From NCBI GenBank assembly GCA_030734395.1, contig JAUZTG010000015.1, positions 124,001 to 188,000 of the forward strand: DNA of 64,000 bases, read 5' to 3'. The notes below the pieces were generated by a model that ran no database searches, was not told the DNA's origin, and saw only the letters and a program-made list of their open reading frames with translations. Made by a program: the position numbers and the translations under genes. Shown here one piece after another: positions 11,013-21,408 of the stretch (within the stretch, counting starts at the first letter, position 1; each line of letters begins with the position of its first letter). This stretch comes from Sarocladium kiliense. Its lineage: Eukaryota > Ascomycota > Sordariomycetes > Hypocreales > Sarocladiaceae.

Positions 11013-11440
11013 CTGCTTGAGGGTTGAAGAATGAGTGAATGGGCGATGCAAGGATAGTCCTGAGGAATGACTAAAATGAAGAGGCAGAGGACTAAGGCCG
11101 CGAGTGACTCAGAGAGTGCTGCTTCTTTCATCTTATGGACTAAAGAGGCCACCGCGCCAGGGGATCCGTCGGCGCGGCGCCCTCTTCATCATGGAATGGC
11201 AAGAAGCAGCAGAAAGAAGGCCAGAAGTGGACGCGAGTTGGCATCAATGGAGGGGGGCCCGAAACAGGGACCCCATTTCGGAGACGCCGGGACAAGGGCG
11301 TCGTGCGGCGCAGAGCCCCCATGTATATAGTACATGACTTCCCTCCCTCCGACGTAGACCCCTCGCACTGCTGGAGCCATCAAAAACGGCGGCACTTTCC
11401 GCCAAAAATGGCGGTGCCAGCAGTGCTTTCTCTGTTTATG
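11013..11440. promoter_or_regulatory. Upstream region of the recombinase gene
   Basis: Normal-GC stretch between the recombinase ATG and the AT-rich island. It must hold the recombinase promoter and possibly an element boundary. It contains the nested inverted repeat at 11365-11426, listed separately. Open frames here on both strands are short and unsupported. Confidence 0.4.
11365..11426. repeat. Nested inverted repeat, 62 bp
   Basis: Outer arms GCACTGCTGG (11365-11374) and CCAGCAGTGC (11417-11426) are perfect 10-bp reverse complements. Inside is a second hairpin, CCGCCA-AAAA-TGGCGG (about 11399-11414). The interior also reads as two direct copies, CAAAAACGGCGGCAC and CAAAAATGGCGGTGC, that differ by C/T. 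It lies 350 bp upstream of the recombinase ATG and just before the AT-rich island. Possible roles: transposon terminus, recombinase binding site or a small MITE-like remnant. Confidence 0.7.
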
Positions 11441-11913
11441 GAGTAATAAAAAGAGTTAAATATTTAAATTTTAAGATTTAATAATAATAAATAAATTTTT
11501 TAATTTATATTTAAATAATTTAAAATTATAATTATTATATTATATCTAAATTTAAGGAATAATATTATTTTAATATATTAAAATTAATTAGAACTCCTAT
11601 CAAATAATAAGCTAGGCTTTTAAGCTTTACTTCTAGCAGCTTGAAATTTATAAGTTCTCTTATATTAAACCTTTATAACTAGGATTATGTGATTAGAGCC
11701 TTTTATCTGTGGATAGTTAGCTGAATAGAAGCTCTTATCTCGAAAGATTAACCTGATAACGGTCTAGTACGTGCATCTAGTGAGGGGTTCAAGCTGCGAC
11801 TCGGATATATCGGCCATGTTGACTTCAATACAATCTAGATAATATTTACTTGATTACTTGTTATCAATCATATCTCTGTTCTCTAAAATATCGAGGAATT
11901 AGCGATCAGAGAA
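11441..11913. repeat. AT-rich island (probable RIP-degraded DNA) and LanC promoter
   Basis: From about 11440 to 11640 the sequence is almost pure A/T (runs such as ttaaatatttaaattttaag), in sharp contrast with the roughly 50% GC around it. No open frame of note. In filamentous ascomycetes such islands are usually repeats eroded by RIP. From about 11650 composition recovers, and the last 200 bp precede the ATG of the LanC-like gene at 11914. Confidence 0.65.
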
Positions 11914-13053
11914 ATGACGGACCGGTACATTGAAAATGACAAAGAGCCGGTCTTGTCAGAGCCAGATCCAGGGTCGCAGCTCTTGACGTCGCTGAGAAAA
12001 ATCACTATGAATTACGCACCTCGAAAGCCATGGAAAGATGCTTTCAAAGAGAAGCCACAGGGGCTTTGGACGGGTCCAACATCAGTCGCGTTTTTATTCT
12101 TTCGGCTATCAAAGATACACCCCGACCTCTCTGTCGATGGCCAGTCTCCCGGAGAATGGTGCCACCGCTACCTCGATTGCGGCTCGGAGGAATTGAAAGG
12201 CCCCAGAGACCTCAATGGATGGGGCATCAAGAATGAATACTTGGCCTACAACACCGTGAAAGCTGTGGCAACTCGGGATTTATCACACGCGAAGAAAGTC
12301 ACTAACGCCATAACAAATGACTTTGACTGTCCCAAGCTCTTCAATGAGCACCTGTCAGGCCGGGCGGGAACATTGGCTCTCTTGCGGATCCTGCGTCACT
12401 GGCTGCCAGAGACATCAGTACTTGCAAATGACTGCATGAAGCCGCTTATTAATCACATCATGCGAGAAACACCTTGGACGTTCTCCGGACATCGATACAT
12501 CGGTGCCGCCCATGGCGACATTGGCATCCTCACCCAAGTAGTTCTGTGCGATAACTCAATGGGTACAGACCCGAAGTTCGAGTCGCAGCTAACTGCCCTG
12601 CTTGATGTTCAGCAGGAGGACGGACATTGGCCTATCACACCCGATCCAAATTTAGGATCAACCGACCTTGTGCACTATTGCCATGGCTCACCAGGATTTG
12701 TGCATTCGTTGATGAGAATCAAGCCGTTTGTCAGGGCGACTCTGCAAGACAGGATTGACTTGGCGATTGAGCGCGGCCGGCGTGAGGTATGGCAGAAGGG
12801 CCTGCTGCGAAAGGAGCCTAATCTCTGTCATGGTATCACAGGAAATATGCTCGCATTCGAGGACTGGGCCCAACGCGAACATTTCATGGCATACACCACG
12901 GCTCAGAAAATAGAGAAGGGCATTAGCGATGGGACCTTCACAGCTGGCGACGATTCTTATGGTTTGCTGTGGGGTGAAGCTGGCAGAGCTTGGGGCTGGT
13001 TGATGATTGAAGCAAAGTTAGATCTTGGCTATCCTAGCTACACAGATGTGTAG
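11914..13053 (+). CDS. LanC-like protein
   Basis: A single exon of 379 aa with no need for introns. It matches the LanC-like (LANCL/GCR2) alpha/alpha-toroid family: AHGDIGI with His 200, HYCHGSPGF with Cys 256 and His 257, and LCHGITGN with Cys 305 and His 306. In bacterial LanC the two Cys and the His after the last Cys hold zinc, which activates thiols for addition to dehydroamino acids. Animal LANCL proteins add glutathione to dehydroamino acids in damaged proteins. Here all three CHG-type motifs are intact, so a zinc thiol-adding enzyme is likely; the substrate is unknown. There is no signal peptide, so it is probably cytosolic. No lanthipeptide dehydratase or obvious precursor peptide is visible nearby. 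The gene sits alone between two AT-rich islands, suggesting an accessory or acquired origin. Confidence 0.85.
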   Translation: MTDRYIENDKEPVLSEPDPGSQLLTSLRKITMNYAPRKPWKDAFKEKPQGLWTGPTSVAFLFFRLSKIHPDLSVDGQSPGEWCHRYLDCGSEELKGPRDLNGWGIKNEYLAYNTVKAVATRDLSHAKKVTNAITNDFDCPKLFNEHLSGRAGTLALLRILRHWLPETSVLANDCMKPLINHIMRETPWTFSGHRYIGAAHGDIGILTQVVLCDNSMGTDPKFESQLTALLDVQQEDGHWPITPDPNLGSTDLVHYCHGSPGFVHSLMRIKPFVRATLQDRIDLAIERGRREVWQKGLLRKEPNLCHGITGNMLAFEDWAQREHFMAYTTAQKIEKGISDGTFTAGDDSYGLLWGEAGRAWGWLMIEAKLDLGYPSYTDV

Positions 13054-14088
13054 CGGTAGTGAATACCCTCTGGCTCAACACTCATTCCCGCTACATAGTC
13101 TCTCATACCAAGTACAGCGGATGCAATTGAGAAGACATCTAGGTTGTAGCTCCAAAGCCTTTCCTCATTGTACAATGGTTCAATCATTTGTGTAAACATG
13201 TTGGCCACCCTTCAGATCATGAAGACCTAGAGGGAGAAATCACGAAGCTGTTCCATTGTCATCGCAATACCCAACTCCTCTTTCTCATCGGGTCCGAGCA
13301 AGCCCAATGCTTGTCGTCTCATCAGTGCTTTTGCATCGAAGAAGGGCTTGTCTGCAAGCGACGTAACTCATGTGTCATGGCGGGGATGCTGGCCGCTATA
13401 ATCCCAGCTTGCATTGTGAATAGTGATGCTATAATTAAGAAGTCAGCATAAGTCATAGAAAGTGCATCTCACACTTCGAAGATGCTTAATCACGAGGCGT
13501 TGCTATACTGATTATCCTCAACGGCAGAGGTTCTAGGTGTCCATTTAAAATGACCCTTGATATCAAATTCTCCTCTATATTTATAAGTAATTTAAGATTA
13601 AGTCACTTTCTGCCTTATTAAGACCTATAATCCGGTTAGGTATAATATAATTTACTTATAAAGCCCTATATATTTATATTTTGAATGAACTTATTATTAA
13701 CATTAATTATTAAACTTTAAACCTTTTTATAATTTATATTTTTTATTAAATATATTAAAAGAAATCTTCATAATTTACTTATTATGACTTGTATTTATAG
13801 GTTGCTAAGAATGAGCAATAAGGTTTAAACTTCGTAGAAGTTTAGGTGAATTTAGCATTATAAATAGTAAACGTTTTAATTTAATAGAAGTTCAGATAAG
13901 TCTGGCATTACAGATGGTTTAGGCATAGTATCACGAGATCTAATTTCTTAACTGTACATCAATGTATTGAACTGCAGAGGAGAGTCTAGACGTAATACTG
14001 ATCCAGCAGCAAAACCCTCCACTTAGCTAATAACGACGACCAGCGTCTATACAGCCTTCCCGTATATCTAAACCCTTGAACTACTCGG
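13054..14088. repeat. AT-rich island with a degenerate tandem repeat
   Basis: The first 500 bp are the LanC 3' flank with no convincing gene. About 13560-13960 is strongly AT-rich. Near 13831-13925 two copies of a roughly 40-bp unit stand in tandem (one with agaagtttaggtgaattta, one with agaagttcagataagtctgg), both followed by gcatta; differences are mostly transitions, as RIP would leave. No coding signal. Confidence 0.55.
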
Positions 14089-14829
14089 TTAGTTTCCGCC
14101 ATAGGCTCCTTCCGCGGCGTCGTCGTCAATGTTTGTGACATCAATGTTAACCGCCCATTCTCGGTTATGGGCCACATTGAAACCCTGCGTGCGGCCAGGT
14201 GTTCCAAACTCGCAGATATCCATGCCGTACTGGATAATTTCTTCGCACAATGAGGTGCTCATTTCCACATGTTCCCCGTTGAAGTTGGGAACTTGCGACC
14301 TGCGAAATTACAGATGTTAGCATCCTGAACTCAGATAACCATTATAAAGGTCCAAGAATTAATTCGACAGCAACGAGGAGAAGTCTTACCATGCAATGGA
14401 GATACTAACCCAATCTCCTTCATGTGCTCCATCGGCCGCATCTTGCCTTGCTGGGAACTCCTGGCTCATCATAGCATTTGGGAACTTCGAGCTGACCAAG
14501 CTGCCTTCTTCCGCTGCGGTCATCTTGGAGCACATAGGCCTCAGTTGGTTCTCAAGCCATGTCGGCGCTACCTTCTTCTCGCCGTCAATGCAAGCATAGT
14601 CTGTAGCCTTGCCTTGGATCTGACGCGAAATCACGGCTGCATTATCCGATGCACTGTCGAGGTAATCGAAGACCTTGACAATCAGTGTATCTGCGAGTCC
14701 TGCACCGGCGTTGATGAGTTCGGTATATTGGCGCTTCTCTCCGGCTTTCAGGCGCTGCGATGGTGCCGCGGCTGCTAGAGATGCAAGCAGCACAGGCAAA
14801 ATGGCGCGGTTGGAGACTGAGGGTGTCAT
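14089..14829 (-). CDS. Secreted protein of unknown function
   Basis: Two exons, complement(14089..14299, 14390..14829), with a 90-nt intron (donor GTAAGA, branch GCTAAC, acceptor CAG), 216 aa. The start at 14829 is the ATG that begins a clear signal peptide (MTPSVSNRAILPVLLASLAAAA). A dibasic EKRQ near residue 33 could be a Kex2 site. The mature protein has four Cys (YACID, PMCSK, SLCEE, DICEF) that could form two disulfides, and an acidic C-terminus. A frame open upstream of 14829 has no signal peptide and a low-complexity Thr-rich leader, so I reject it. A TATA-like TATAAAA lies on the minus strand at 15050-15056. I do not recognise the family; a secreted effector or cell-surface role is only inference. 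Confidence 0.7.
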
Positions 14830-15917
14830 GTTAGCATATTCTCTTGTCGAGGCAGTGTTGGAGTCTGCCCTAACATGTGCACTTACACTGCATTTTGTTG
14901 GATGAGATGTGCTGTAGAGGCGGAAGCTACAGTTGATGTGTGAATATTTGGGAATCAGGGTTGTGATCGTAGTTATTGATGTTCGAAGTTTAGTGTGAGT
15001 TGTGGTGATGTTCGAGTCTGGGTTGGTATTAGGCACCTTGGGACTGCCCTTTTATAAACATGTTCCTGGACACAAACGATTAGTTTCCATCGCTAAGTAG
15101 CTGTCTGATGTCACTGCTGAGTATATCATCGACAAGGAAGTATGCTGTGATGGTAGCAAGTCCTTGCCCCCAGATCCTCGCCCTTGACTATAGTGCATCC
15201 TTTGCCACTTTCCTGAAGTCATATCCAGAAGCATGGCCCTCCGTGAAATGTATGTTCATCGCACGTCATTTCGCCTCGAGGATTCTTCAGAAATGTTCCG
15301 GGCGTAGCGATATGACTAGGGGCGAGATTACTCGATATAGCAATGCATGACGTGAGACCTGCTAGGGTTCAGGCAGAGCGCAAAACGACAAGCTATGTAG
15401 TAGGATCATGCAGGGGAGTATTAGAGGATAGTGGCTGCCAAGAGGGAGGGATCTTACTGCATTGATTTCGCTGTGCCGCGCCCGCCCTATGTCCGAACCC
15501 ACATTACGTGGGTACAACTTTGCCTCTTAGGATTCGTTCAAGGATTCGTTTTAACTGAACAGAGAGACCCATGGAATGATCTTCAAACTTATCTACAGAA
15601 TAATGGTCAGGGTGATCTGAAACAAATGGACAGGGCTGCGGTAGATCGTTTATTCGCCTTGCCCCTACGCATGCAGGGGTGGCTGACATGAGGCTCGAAG
15701 GTGCATGCGTGCCTATACGTGTATCGATAGGGCAAGTGGACACGAGACCTGTTTCGTGGGGTCTGAACCGAACTCTAGCTTCATCATTCGACCAGCGAAT
15801 GTTACATTAGATACTGACTAACGCGAACTACACGAAATATACAAACTGCACTGTAAAAGAAGGCGGATGTTGGCGACTCATTCGGCAAGCATAGTCTCGC
15901 GCGTCCTGCAAGCCGTC
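14830..15917. other. Intergenic
   Basis: The left 220 bp are the promoter of the secreted-protein gene (TATAAAA at 15050-15056, minus strand). The remainder has only short conflicting frames, the longest 86 codons (15431-15691, +) without support. It ends in the 3' flank of the next minus-strand gene. Confidence 0.45.
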
Positions 15918-16518
15918 CTAGTCTTGCTCCTTTGCCTTCTGCTCATTCTCCTCTTGCTGCTCCTCTTTTATAAGCTTGTCGGACTCGGCCCAAATAGTAA
16001 CAACGAGCATCTTCCACTGGCCGAGAGCTTCACCTGGAGTCTTGCTGTTGGCTTGTTCTTGAAGCAGGTTGACAAGTCCATCTTTTTCGTCTTGATCTAG
16101 TTCAAGTTTACTGAGGAGCCAGTCGATCTTCTCAGGATCGTTGATGTCCTTCTCATCGACTTGTTTCGCCGCGGCCTCATAGTCTGCCATGAGGCGCCGG
16201 GTGCGTTGTCCCTTCACTGTAACAAGGGAGAGTTGTTAGTGCTAAGGACAGTTCCCGGATGGAATATACCATCCGCGTCAAGATGGTGTGGTTGACGGAG
16301 AACTTACTTTTCCTTCGTGTACTGGCCGAGTCTCTTGGAGCTTGCGGAATAGAAATGTCGATATTTTGGTTGTCTTGATCGTTGTCGGCGGTGCTGATGA
16401 TGGCTTCGGCTGGGACAGCTAGCAGCGGAAGGAGAGAAAAAGTGCCAGATGCTTGGATAGCTGAGTGTAAGCCTATGTTGGGCAGCGGTATCTGGGATAG
16501 TGGAAATGATAGAGACAT
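15918..16518 (-). CDS. Small protein with a charged helical C-terminus, unknown function
   Basis: Two exons, complement(15918..16216, 16308..16518), intron 91 nt (GTAAGT, branch CACTAAC, acceptor CAG), 169 aa. The first ATG in the spliced frame is 16518. The N-terminal 45 residues are hydrophobic (about 28-41 FSLLPLLAVPAEAI), possibly an atypical signal or membrane-proximal segment. The C-terminal 100 residues are highly charged and helical (ADYEAAAKQVDEKD, KIDWLLSKLELDQDEKDG) and end in a Glu/Lys/Gln-rich tail. No known domain recognised. The segment around LSKLELDQDEKDGLVNLL resembles the C-terminal tail of the lipase encoded 1.9 kb away on the other strand (see findings). The splice signals are strong, so a real gene is likely. 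Confidence 0.65.
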
Positions 16519-17850
16519 GACACAGCTGTGAATTCTGCCCTTTTCTTTCTTTGCAGCGTGGGAGAAAGATGCAAGCTTTCTTCCCTCCAAATGTCTGCAC
16601 TGGTTGTGGCAGGATGACCGTGACCTTGATCTGACGTCGCTACCTGTGGCAGGATCACGTGCGTCATTGGTTCAGGGAAAGAACGAAAGAAGGAAAGAGG
16701 TTCGTGGTCGCGTGCGTCAGTGGAACCTCGCTGGACAGGATGAACCAATCAAGATTGGCATTACACGCGCTGGACATGGACCCCTGCCGTATAGTAAGAT
16801 AGGAACTCTGCTCCTACCGACTCGTAGGTCTCGAATCCCTGGGTATCTTCCTTCCTCTGTGGGTCTTCAGGCATTCCTTGTCCATCCTATTTGTGGACTT
16901 CGAATCCTATAATCCCCTTTCCCACTTTTATTATACTCCTCGAACCGTAGGGCAAGAAACAGCATCCCTGTGGCGATGATGATCACATAAGCTATGAACC
17001 TGCACGAGTAGGCCTCAGGGCTTTTCAACTTCGGCTGCATTCATCGTGATTGACGTCAACCAGATCGCCTGCGCCGCAAAACACCCAGGTGCTGTGGAAA
17101 TGAAACGCCTCCCTTGTCACATGTGGCACAGTTCGCTGATCTTCGGAATAATCCGACCTATGCTTCTGTCAGCAGCTGGTTGCATTGGCCCCCACACCCT
17201 CGATTGTCCTAATGTGACAGAATGTGCGTGAACCGCGATTCCGAGAAATGCCCCCGGAGGAATCGCCCACCTACCCAGCCTGCTTTGCTAAATTGTGTTG
17301 CCACCTGATGGCACCGTCGCATAGTCATACATTGAGGCTCATGCTAATATTACTTGAGGGAGGCAATACTCTTTGATCCTTGTTCCTGATCAACGTTGCC
17401 TGCCCACATGTCCACAGTAAGGATTGTGCGCCTCCTTGGGGTCCTTGTCAGACGGAATCTGCTAATGGATACGTATCTGCAGCTTACACTGCAACGCCGT
17501 CCCTGCGGCAAGGATTGAATGTCTGAAATGAGAAGAAGTGAAGTCATTCACAGAGCCTCAGGTTCTCACAGCTACTCGCCTCATCTCAATCACTCTGGGC
17601 TTCCACAAACTGCCCACGATAATATAAATACCATGCCGACCCTGGACAAAAGCTACTCCTGTCTCTTCATGCAAACAAGGGTGCGAGTTCATTGCCTGCA
17701 CACTTCGTCTTTGACTCATTCTTCGAAACCCCAAGGCAGGATCCTTGTTCAGGTTTTCTATTTGACTCTCCTTTATACACTTAGGCCACGTCTTCTCTCC
17801 ATTCTTGCAACGGCCTTTCTCTTCCGCTAGTCACACACTACTCTCCTACC
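16519..17850. promoter_or_regulatory. Divergent promoter region with a TATA box for the lipase
   Basis: Lies between the divergent starts at 16518 (-) and 17851 (+). TATAAATA at 17623-17630 is 221 bp before the lipase ATG. From about 17640 to 17850 the leader is rich in C and T, as is usual for fungal 5' UTRs. The short frames in the region are unsupported. Confidence 0.45.
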
Positions 17851-19577
17851 ATGCAGCTGTCGAGTATGTGGACGGTGCTGTGCACCGTCTTATCTATCAG
17901 TCAAGTATCACTTCCATTTGCGGCGGCCGAGCCTATCCCCGCAGACGTGAGGGTACACGCTCTTCGCGCACGGCAGCGGGAAGCAGGAGCTGTCGAGATC
18001 ATTGCTAAGCGTGCTTTGACCGACGACTTGTTCGGTACGAATACCCATCGGTAGCCATGCAATGTTCGAAGCAACGGCGTACTAACCTGCATGCCTTTCA
18101 GGTGATAATGGAAGTGGTCCTCGATACTGGGCCTGGGCAAAGCTTGCATACGATGGCAATTACAACGACCAGCCTGGCAAAGCTTTGACAGGCGGCGCCA
18201 ACGAAAAGTGGGCAAAGCTTGATGGCAGTGACATTTTTGTGAAGGGCGTAGCGTAAGTTCGACTTCGAAGCAAGAAGAGAGGAGATCCAAGACTAATCAC
18301 TGAGCTCTTACTATATAGTGGACCTGCCATTAATGCCGGCTTAACACCATGGTAAGCATTTATTCTATTCTTGGCTCAGGCATCGGAACTTACCGTCGAG
18401 GTGCTGTGCTTTGTGAGAACAACGGCTAATATGCTTTCCGTTTCAACCAGGGAGACTTTCACTGGCATGAAAGCGATCGTTGGCAAAGATAACACCAATA
18501 AGGCTATCGTCATGGCATTTATCGGATCAAATGATATACCCACCTTCAAACAAGAGTAAGTCATGAATCAATGATAATCATTGGCCCTCGAGATCTAATC
18601 TCAATCATATAGCTTAAAGTATCCTCTGGTCTCCGACTCTTCTGGTGCCATTGCAGGCTTGACAGAGAAGGGTTTCAAGGAATGCTACGACGCTGTTTAT
18701 CAGCAAGTCTTCGAATGGGCCAAGGCCTACGCAGACGAGAACACGGATTGGGACATTGTTATTACCGGCCACTCACTTGGCGGCGCAACGGCTCATATCG
18801 CTGCTGTTGCGTGGGCTGCAACAAACCCTGATCTCGCTTCTCGTACAACCGTCTTCACCTATGGTGCGCCTCGTGCTGGCAACTTGGAATTCCAGCAGAA
18901 GCTCGCCTCGAATCAAGGGGGCCGAATGGCTAACTTCCGGCACAAGCGCGATGTTGTGCCTCTCGTGCCGCCCATCCACGCTGTGACCGACACGTATGCC
19001 AATCCGGGAAATAGATACACCTTCAGCCCGACAGGAGACGGATCAAGCTGGTCAGACCCGGCCTTATGGTCGTTCGATGCCAATGCCGATGAGAACAGAG
19101 CCGGCATCACTACGGGCGTCGTGAACGCGGTAGCTGATGCCTTCCACAAGTTCGATCAGCACACAGGATACTGTTAGTGAAACCCCTCCCCTCGGCTCGT
19201 AACGTCTTATCAATGCTGCCGACTTTTATCTTGGAACAAGCTAACCTGTGTGTCTCTAACTAATAGTCTCCACCTCCAACGGAAGGCGCAGCGTGAGGCC
19301 CGGCTACGGTTCTCCGCTAGAGGCTGCTCCCATACAGAAACGCGAGGCGCCGAGCGCCGATGATCTTCGATATGCTGAGGGTAACGTTGGAGAGATGAGA
19401 CAGAGCAATGAGCTCAAGGGCCAACTGCAGTTGACTCCTAAGCTTGAAGAGTTCACGCAACATCTGAAGATCACAAGTGAGCAGGAAGATCTGATCAGGG
19501 AGCTCAACAACTTGCAGAGCGAGGATGAACGGGTGAACTTCTTGAAGTGGACCGAGATCTTCGCCATGGAACAGTAA
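17851..19577 (+). CDS. Secreted class 3 lipase with a C-terminal extension
   Basis: Six exons: 17851..18034, 18102..18252, 18319..18351, 18451..18555, 18613..19172, 19267..19577; all introns GT-AG and in frame; 447 aa. Signal peptide (MQLSSMWTVLCTVLSISQ...), then a class 3 lipase fold: YWAWAKLAYDGNYND, the oxyanion strand AFIGSND, nucleophile Ser 212 in GHSLGGATAH, Asp 271 in HKRDVVPLVPP, and His 341 in KFDQHTGY. Predicted reaction: hydrolysis of acylglycerols or esters outside the cell. The core ends near residue 345. Exon 6 then adds about 100 residues with a possible Kex2 site (QKREAP) and a charged helical end (LKITSEQEDLIREL). That tail is not part of the usual family. The third exon is only 33 nt. 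TATA box at 17623. Confidence 0.9.
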
Positions 19578-21408
19578 GCAGATTCTGAAATCAGTACTAC
19601 ATACTCAAGGAAGATTAGTCGTGGTAGAGGCTAGTAAGGGTTATGCAGCGTATGCTTAACTTCGCAGCTGGACTGCGGAACCATATATTTCCCCTCTTGC
19701 ACTGTCTCTTCCGATTAGCAATAAACATCATACTACAATAAAAAGCGATGCATTACTACCATATGTTGTCCGGGACTTGCATGACGTAACTACCTAACGC
19801 TCGGTGAGGTAACTGAGGAAATGGCGGCTGTCGCCTGCCATTACCCGAGAGACGAATCTAAAACTTAATCTCAAGGGCAAGTCTTCCTGGTCTCTTTTCT
19901 ATTCCCCTACGGCTCGTGCCGAAGTGAACAATAGCCACCATCGTATTTAGTCCAAAACTTCAAAGATTGTAAGCCCTCAGCTCTTGAATGTCTCATACAT
20001 GGATCGCCTTGAGGTGCTGATCTTAGCCGGCCGTCTTCTGGTTGAACGCATCGACATCCCTTCGACTGAAGAGCTTCCTGGTGTGCTTCGAAAGTCGATT
20101 CGCGATGACTCTTCCTGTCTATCGGACATTGTAAATTTCTGCATCTGCGCCTTCGAAAGCTCCGCTGACAGCTTTGCGCTGGCATTCTCGAGGACAAATT
20201 TGTATGACCATCTACTCCGTAGAGACGGTGACGCTTTCCATCTCCTCAAGACAAGATTAGGGTATGCGTCGATGGCAAAGCTTACTTCCAAGTGTCACTG
20301 ATGCTGCAAATAGCATAGCTGCACTGACCCCGGCAACCATGGTGCTGAATGCGATCGTTTGAGCTCCATAACAGGTGTCGACCAATTTGATGGCTCATTT
20401 TGAGGTAATCTAACCCTGGAAGACACGGTCATGGATTTCGTCAACACATTCCGCGCTGCAGGCAACAAAAACTGTTCCCGGGCTGTTTATCTTGTCGCCA
20501 AGGCCTGCTCGAGCTCCGTGCAAGACGTTGTAGTCGTGGCACCGGGGATGTTCCATCTGAGCGTCTGTGGTGTTCGCGAGGCAACCGACAGCCTATGTCG
20601 GGCTGAAGAAGTCCCCAAAACATCCCCGCAACTAGTGGAGAATGAAAGCGATGCAGGCCTCTGTGTATCATGAAGGCACTTTGTATACCTTCCCGAAAAA
20701 AGGAATGCATTCACGTTTCTCCGTGCCCTTGATCTGATCTCAGCAAATTTGTATGGTACAATTTAGGTCCCGATCTTTCTCCTCCCTTCTTTCTGGGCGA
20801 CTTTCCGCTGCCAAGTTTACTTACCCTCAAACGACAATCGCGTTGCAGGTTCAAGACCAAAATCCATGGCCCCAGGCGGCCAAGACCGCAATTAATATTT
20901 CAGCTGGCTTTGAAATGTCGCGTAGCCACTGATAAAGTCTGGATAGGCTGAACACAACTGAGTGCTGGGCCAGCGCAGTAACTTTGACATGGGAGAGGTT
21001 GGATCGCAGTAAAAGCGCCTTGTTCCTGGATGAAGCAAGGCTGACATGGACGGGAGAGGCTGTTTACGTGGAGCTCGCTTAAAATCAACGGACGCGGTAT
21101 AGATTCTGTTGACAGAAGTGGGGGAGGAAACTGAATCACTTGGTGCCTCTCGCCTGATTCGTGTTTCTGCGCATATCCAGCTTCCTCAGCCGCATTCGCT
21201 TGACTATGAACAGTGGAGACTTTCGGGACTTCGGTTAACACTCATGGTTGTTAGTCGTTCTTAGCTGTCACTAGGCGTTAGGGGTGTTTCCTTAAGTTGC
21301 AAGAGTTTCCCTGTTGCGGCTGGCTCGTGTGCGTAAAAACGCCATCTTTCAATTTCTGTCTGGTCTATATTCGTGCTCAGAAATCACGTCCGACTGACAC
21401 TCAACACC
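19578..21408. other. Intergenic, no supported gene
   Basis: Begins with the lipase 3' UTR. Open frames on both strands at 19977-20300 (about 105 codons each) and 20431-20710 overlap each other and show no domain, signal peptide or consistent splicing. I cannot tell whether one is a real small gene. The right 170 bp form the leader of the GPI-protein gene. Confidence 0.4.

Noticed and set aside
11013..11051. Longer N-terminus for the DUF3435 recombinase from 11051
   Set aside because: That codon is TTG; the first ATG is at 11012.
14830..15036. N-terminal extension of the secreted protein to 15036
   Set aside because: Would remove the signal peptide and add a Thr/Ile/Asn-rich leader overlapping the probable TATA region; the ATG at 14829 fits better.
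16800..16860. tRNA-like tctcgaatccc
   Set aside because: Flanking bases do not form a T-stem and no cloverleaf is present.
19977..20710. Possible small genes on either strand between lipase and GPI-protein genes
   Set aside because: Both strands look equally open, and no splice pattern, motif or signal peptide favours one.
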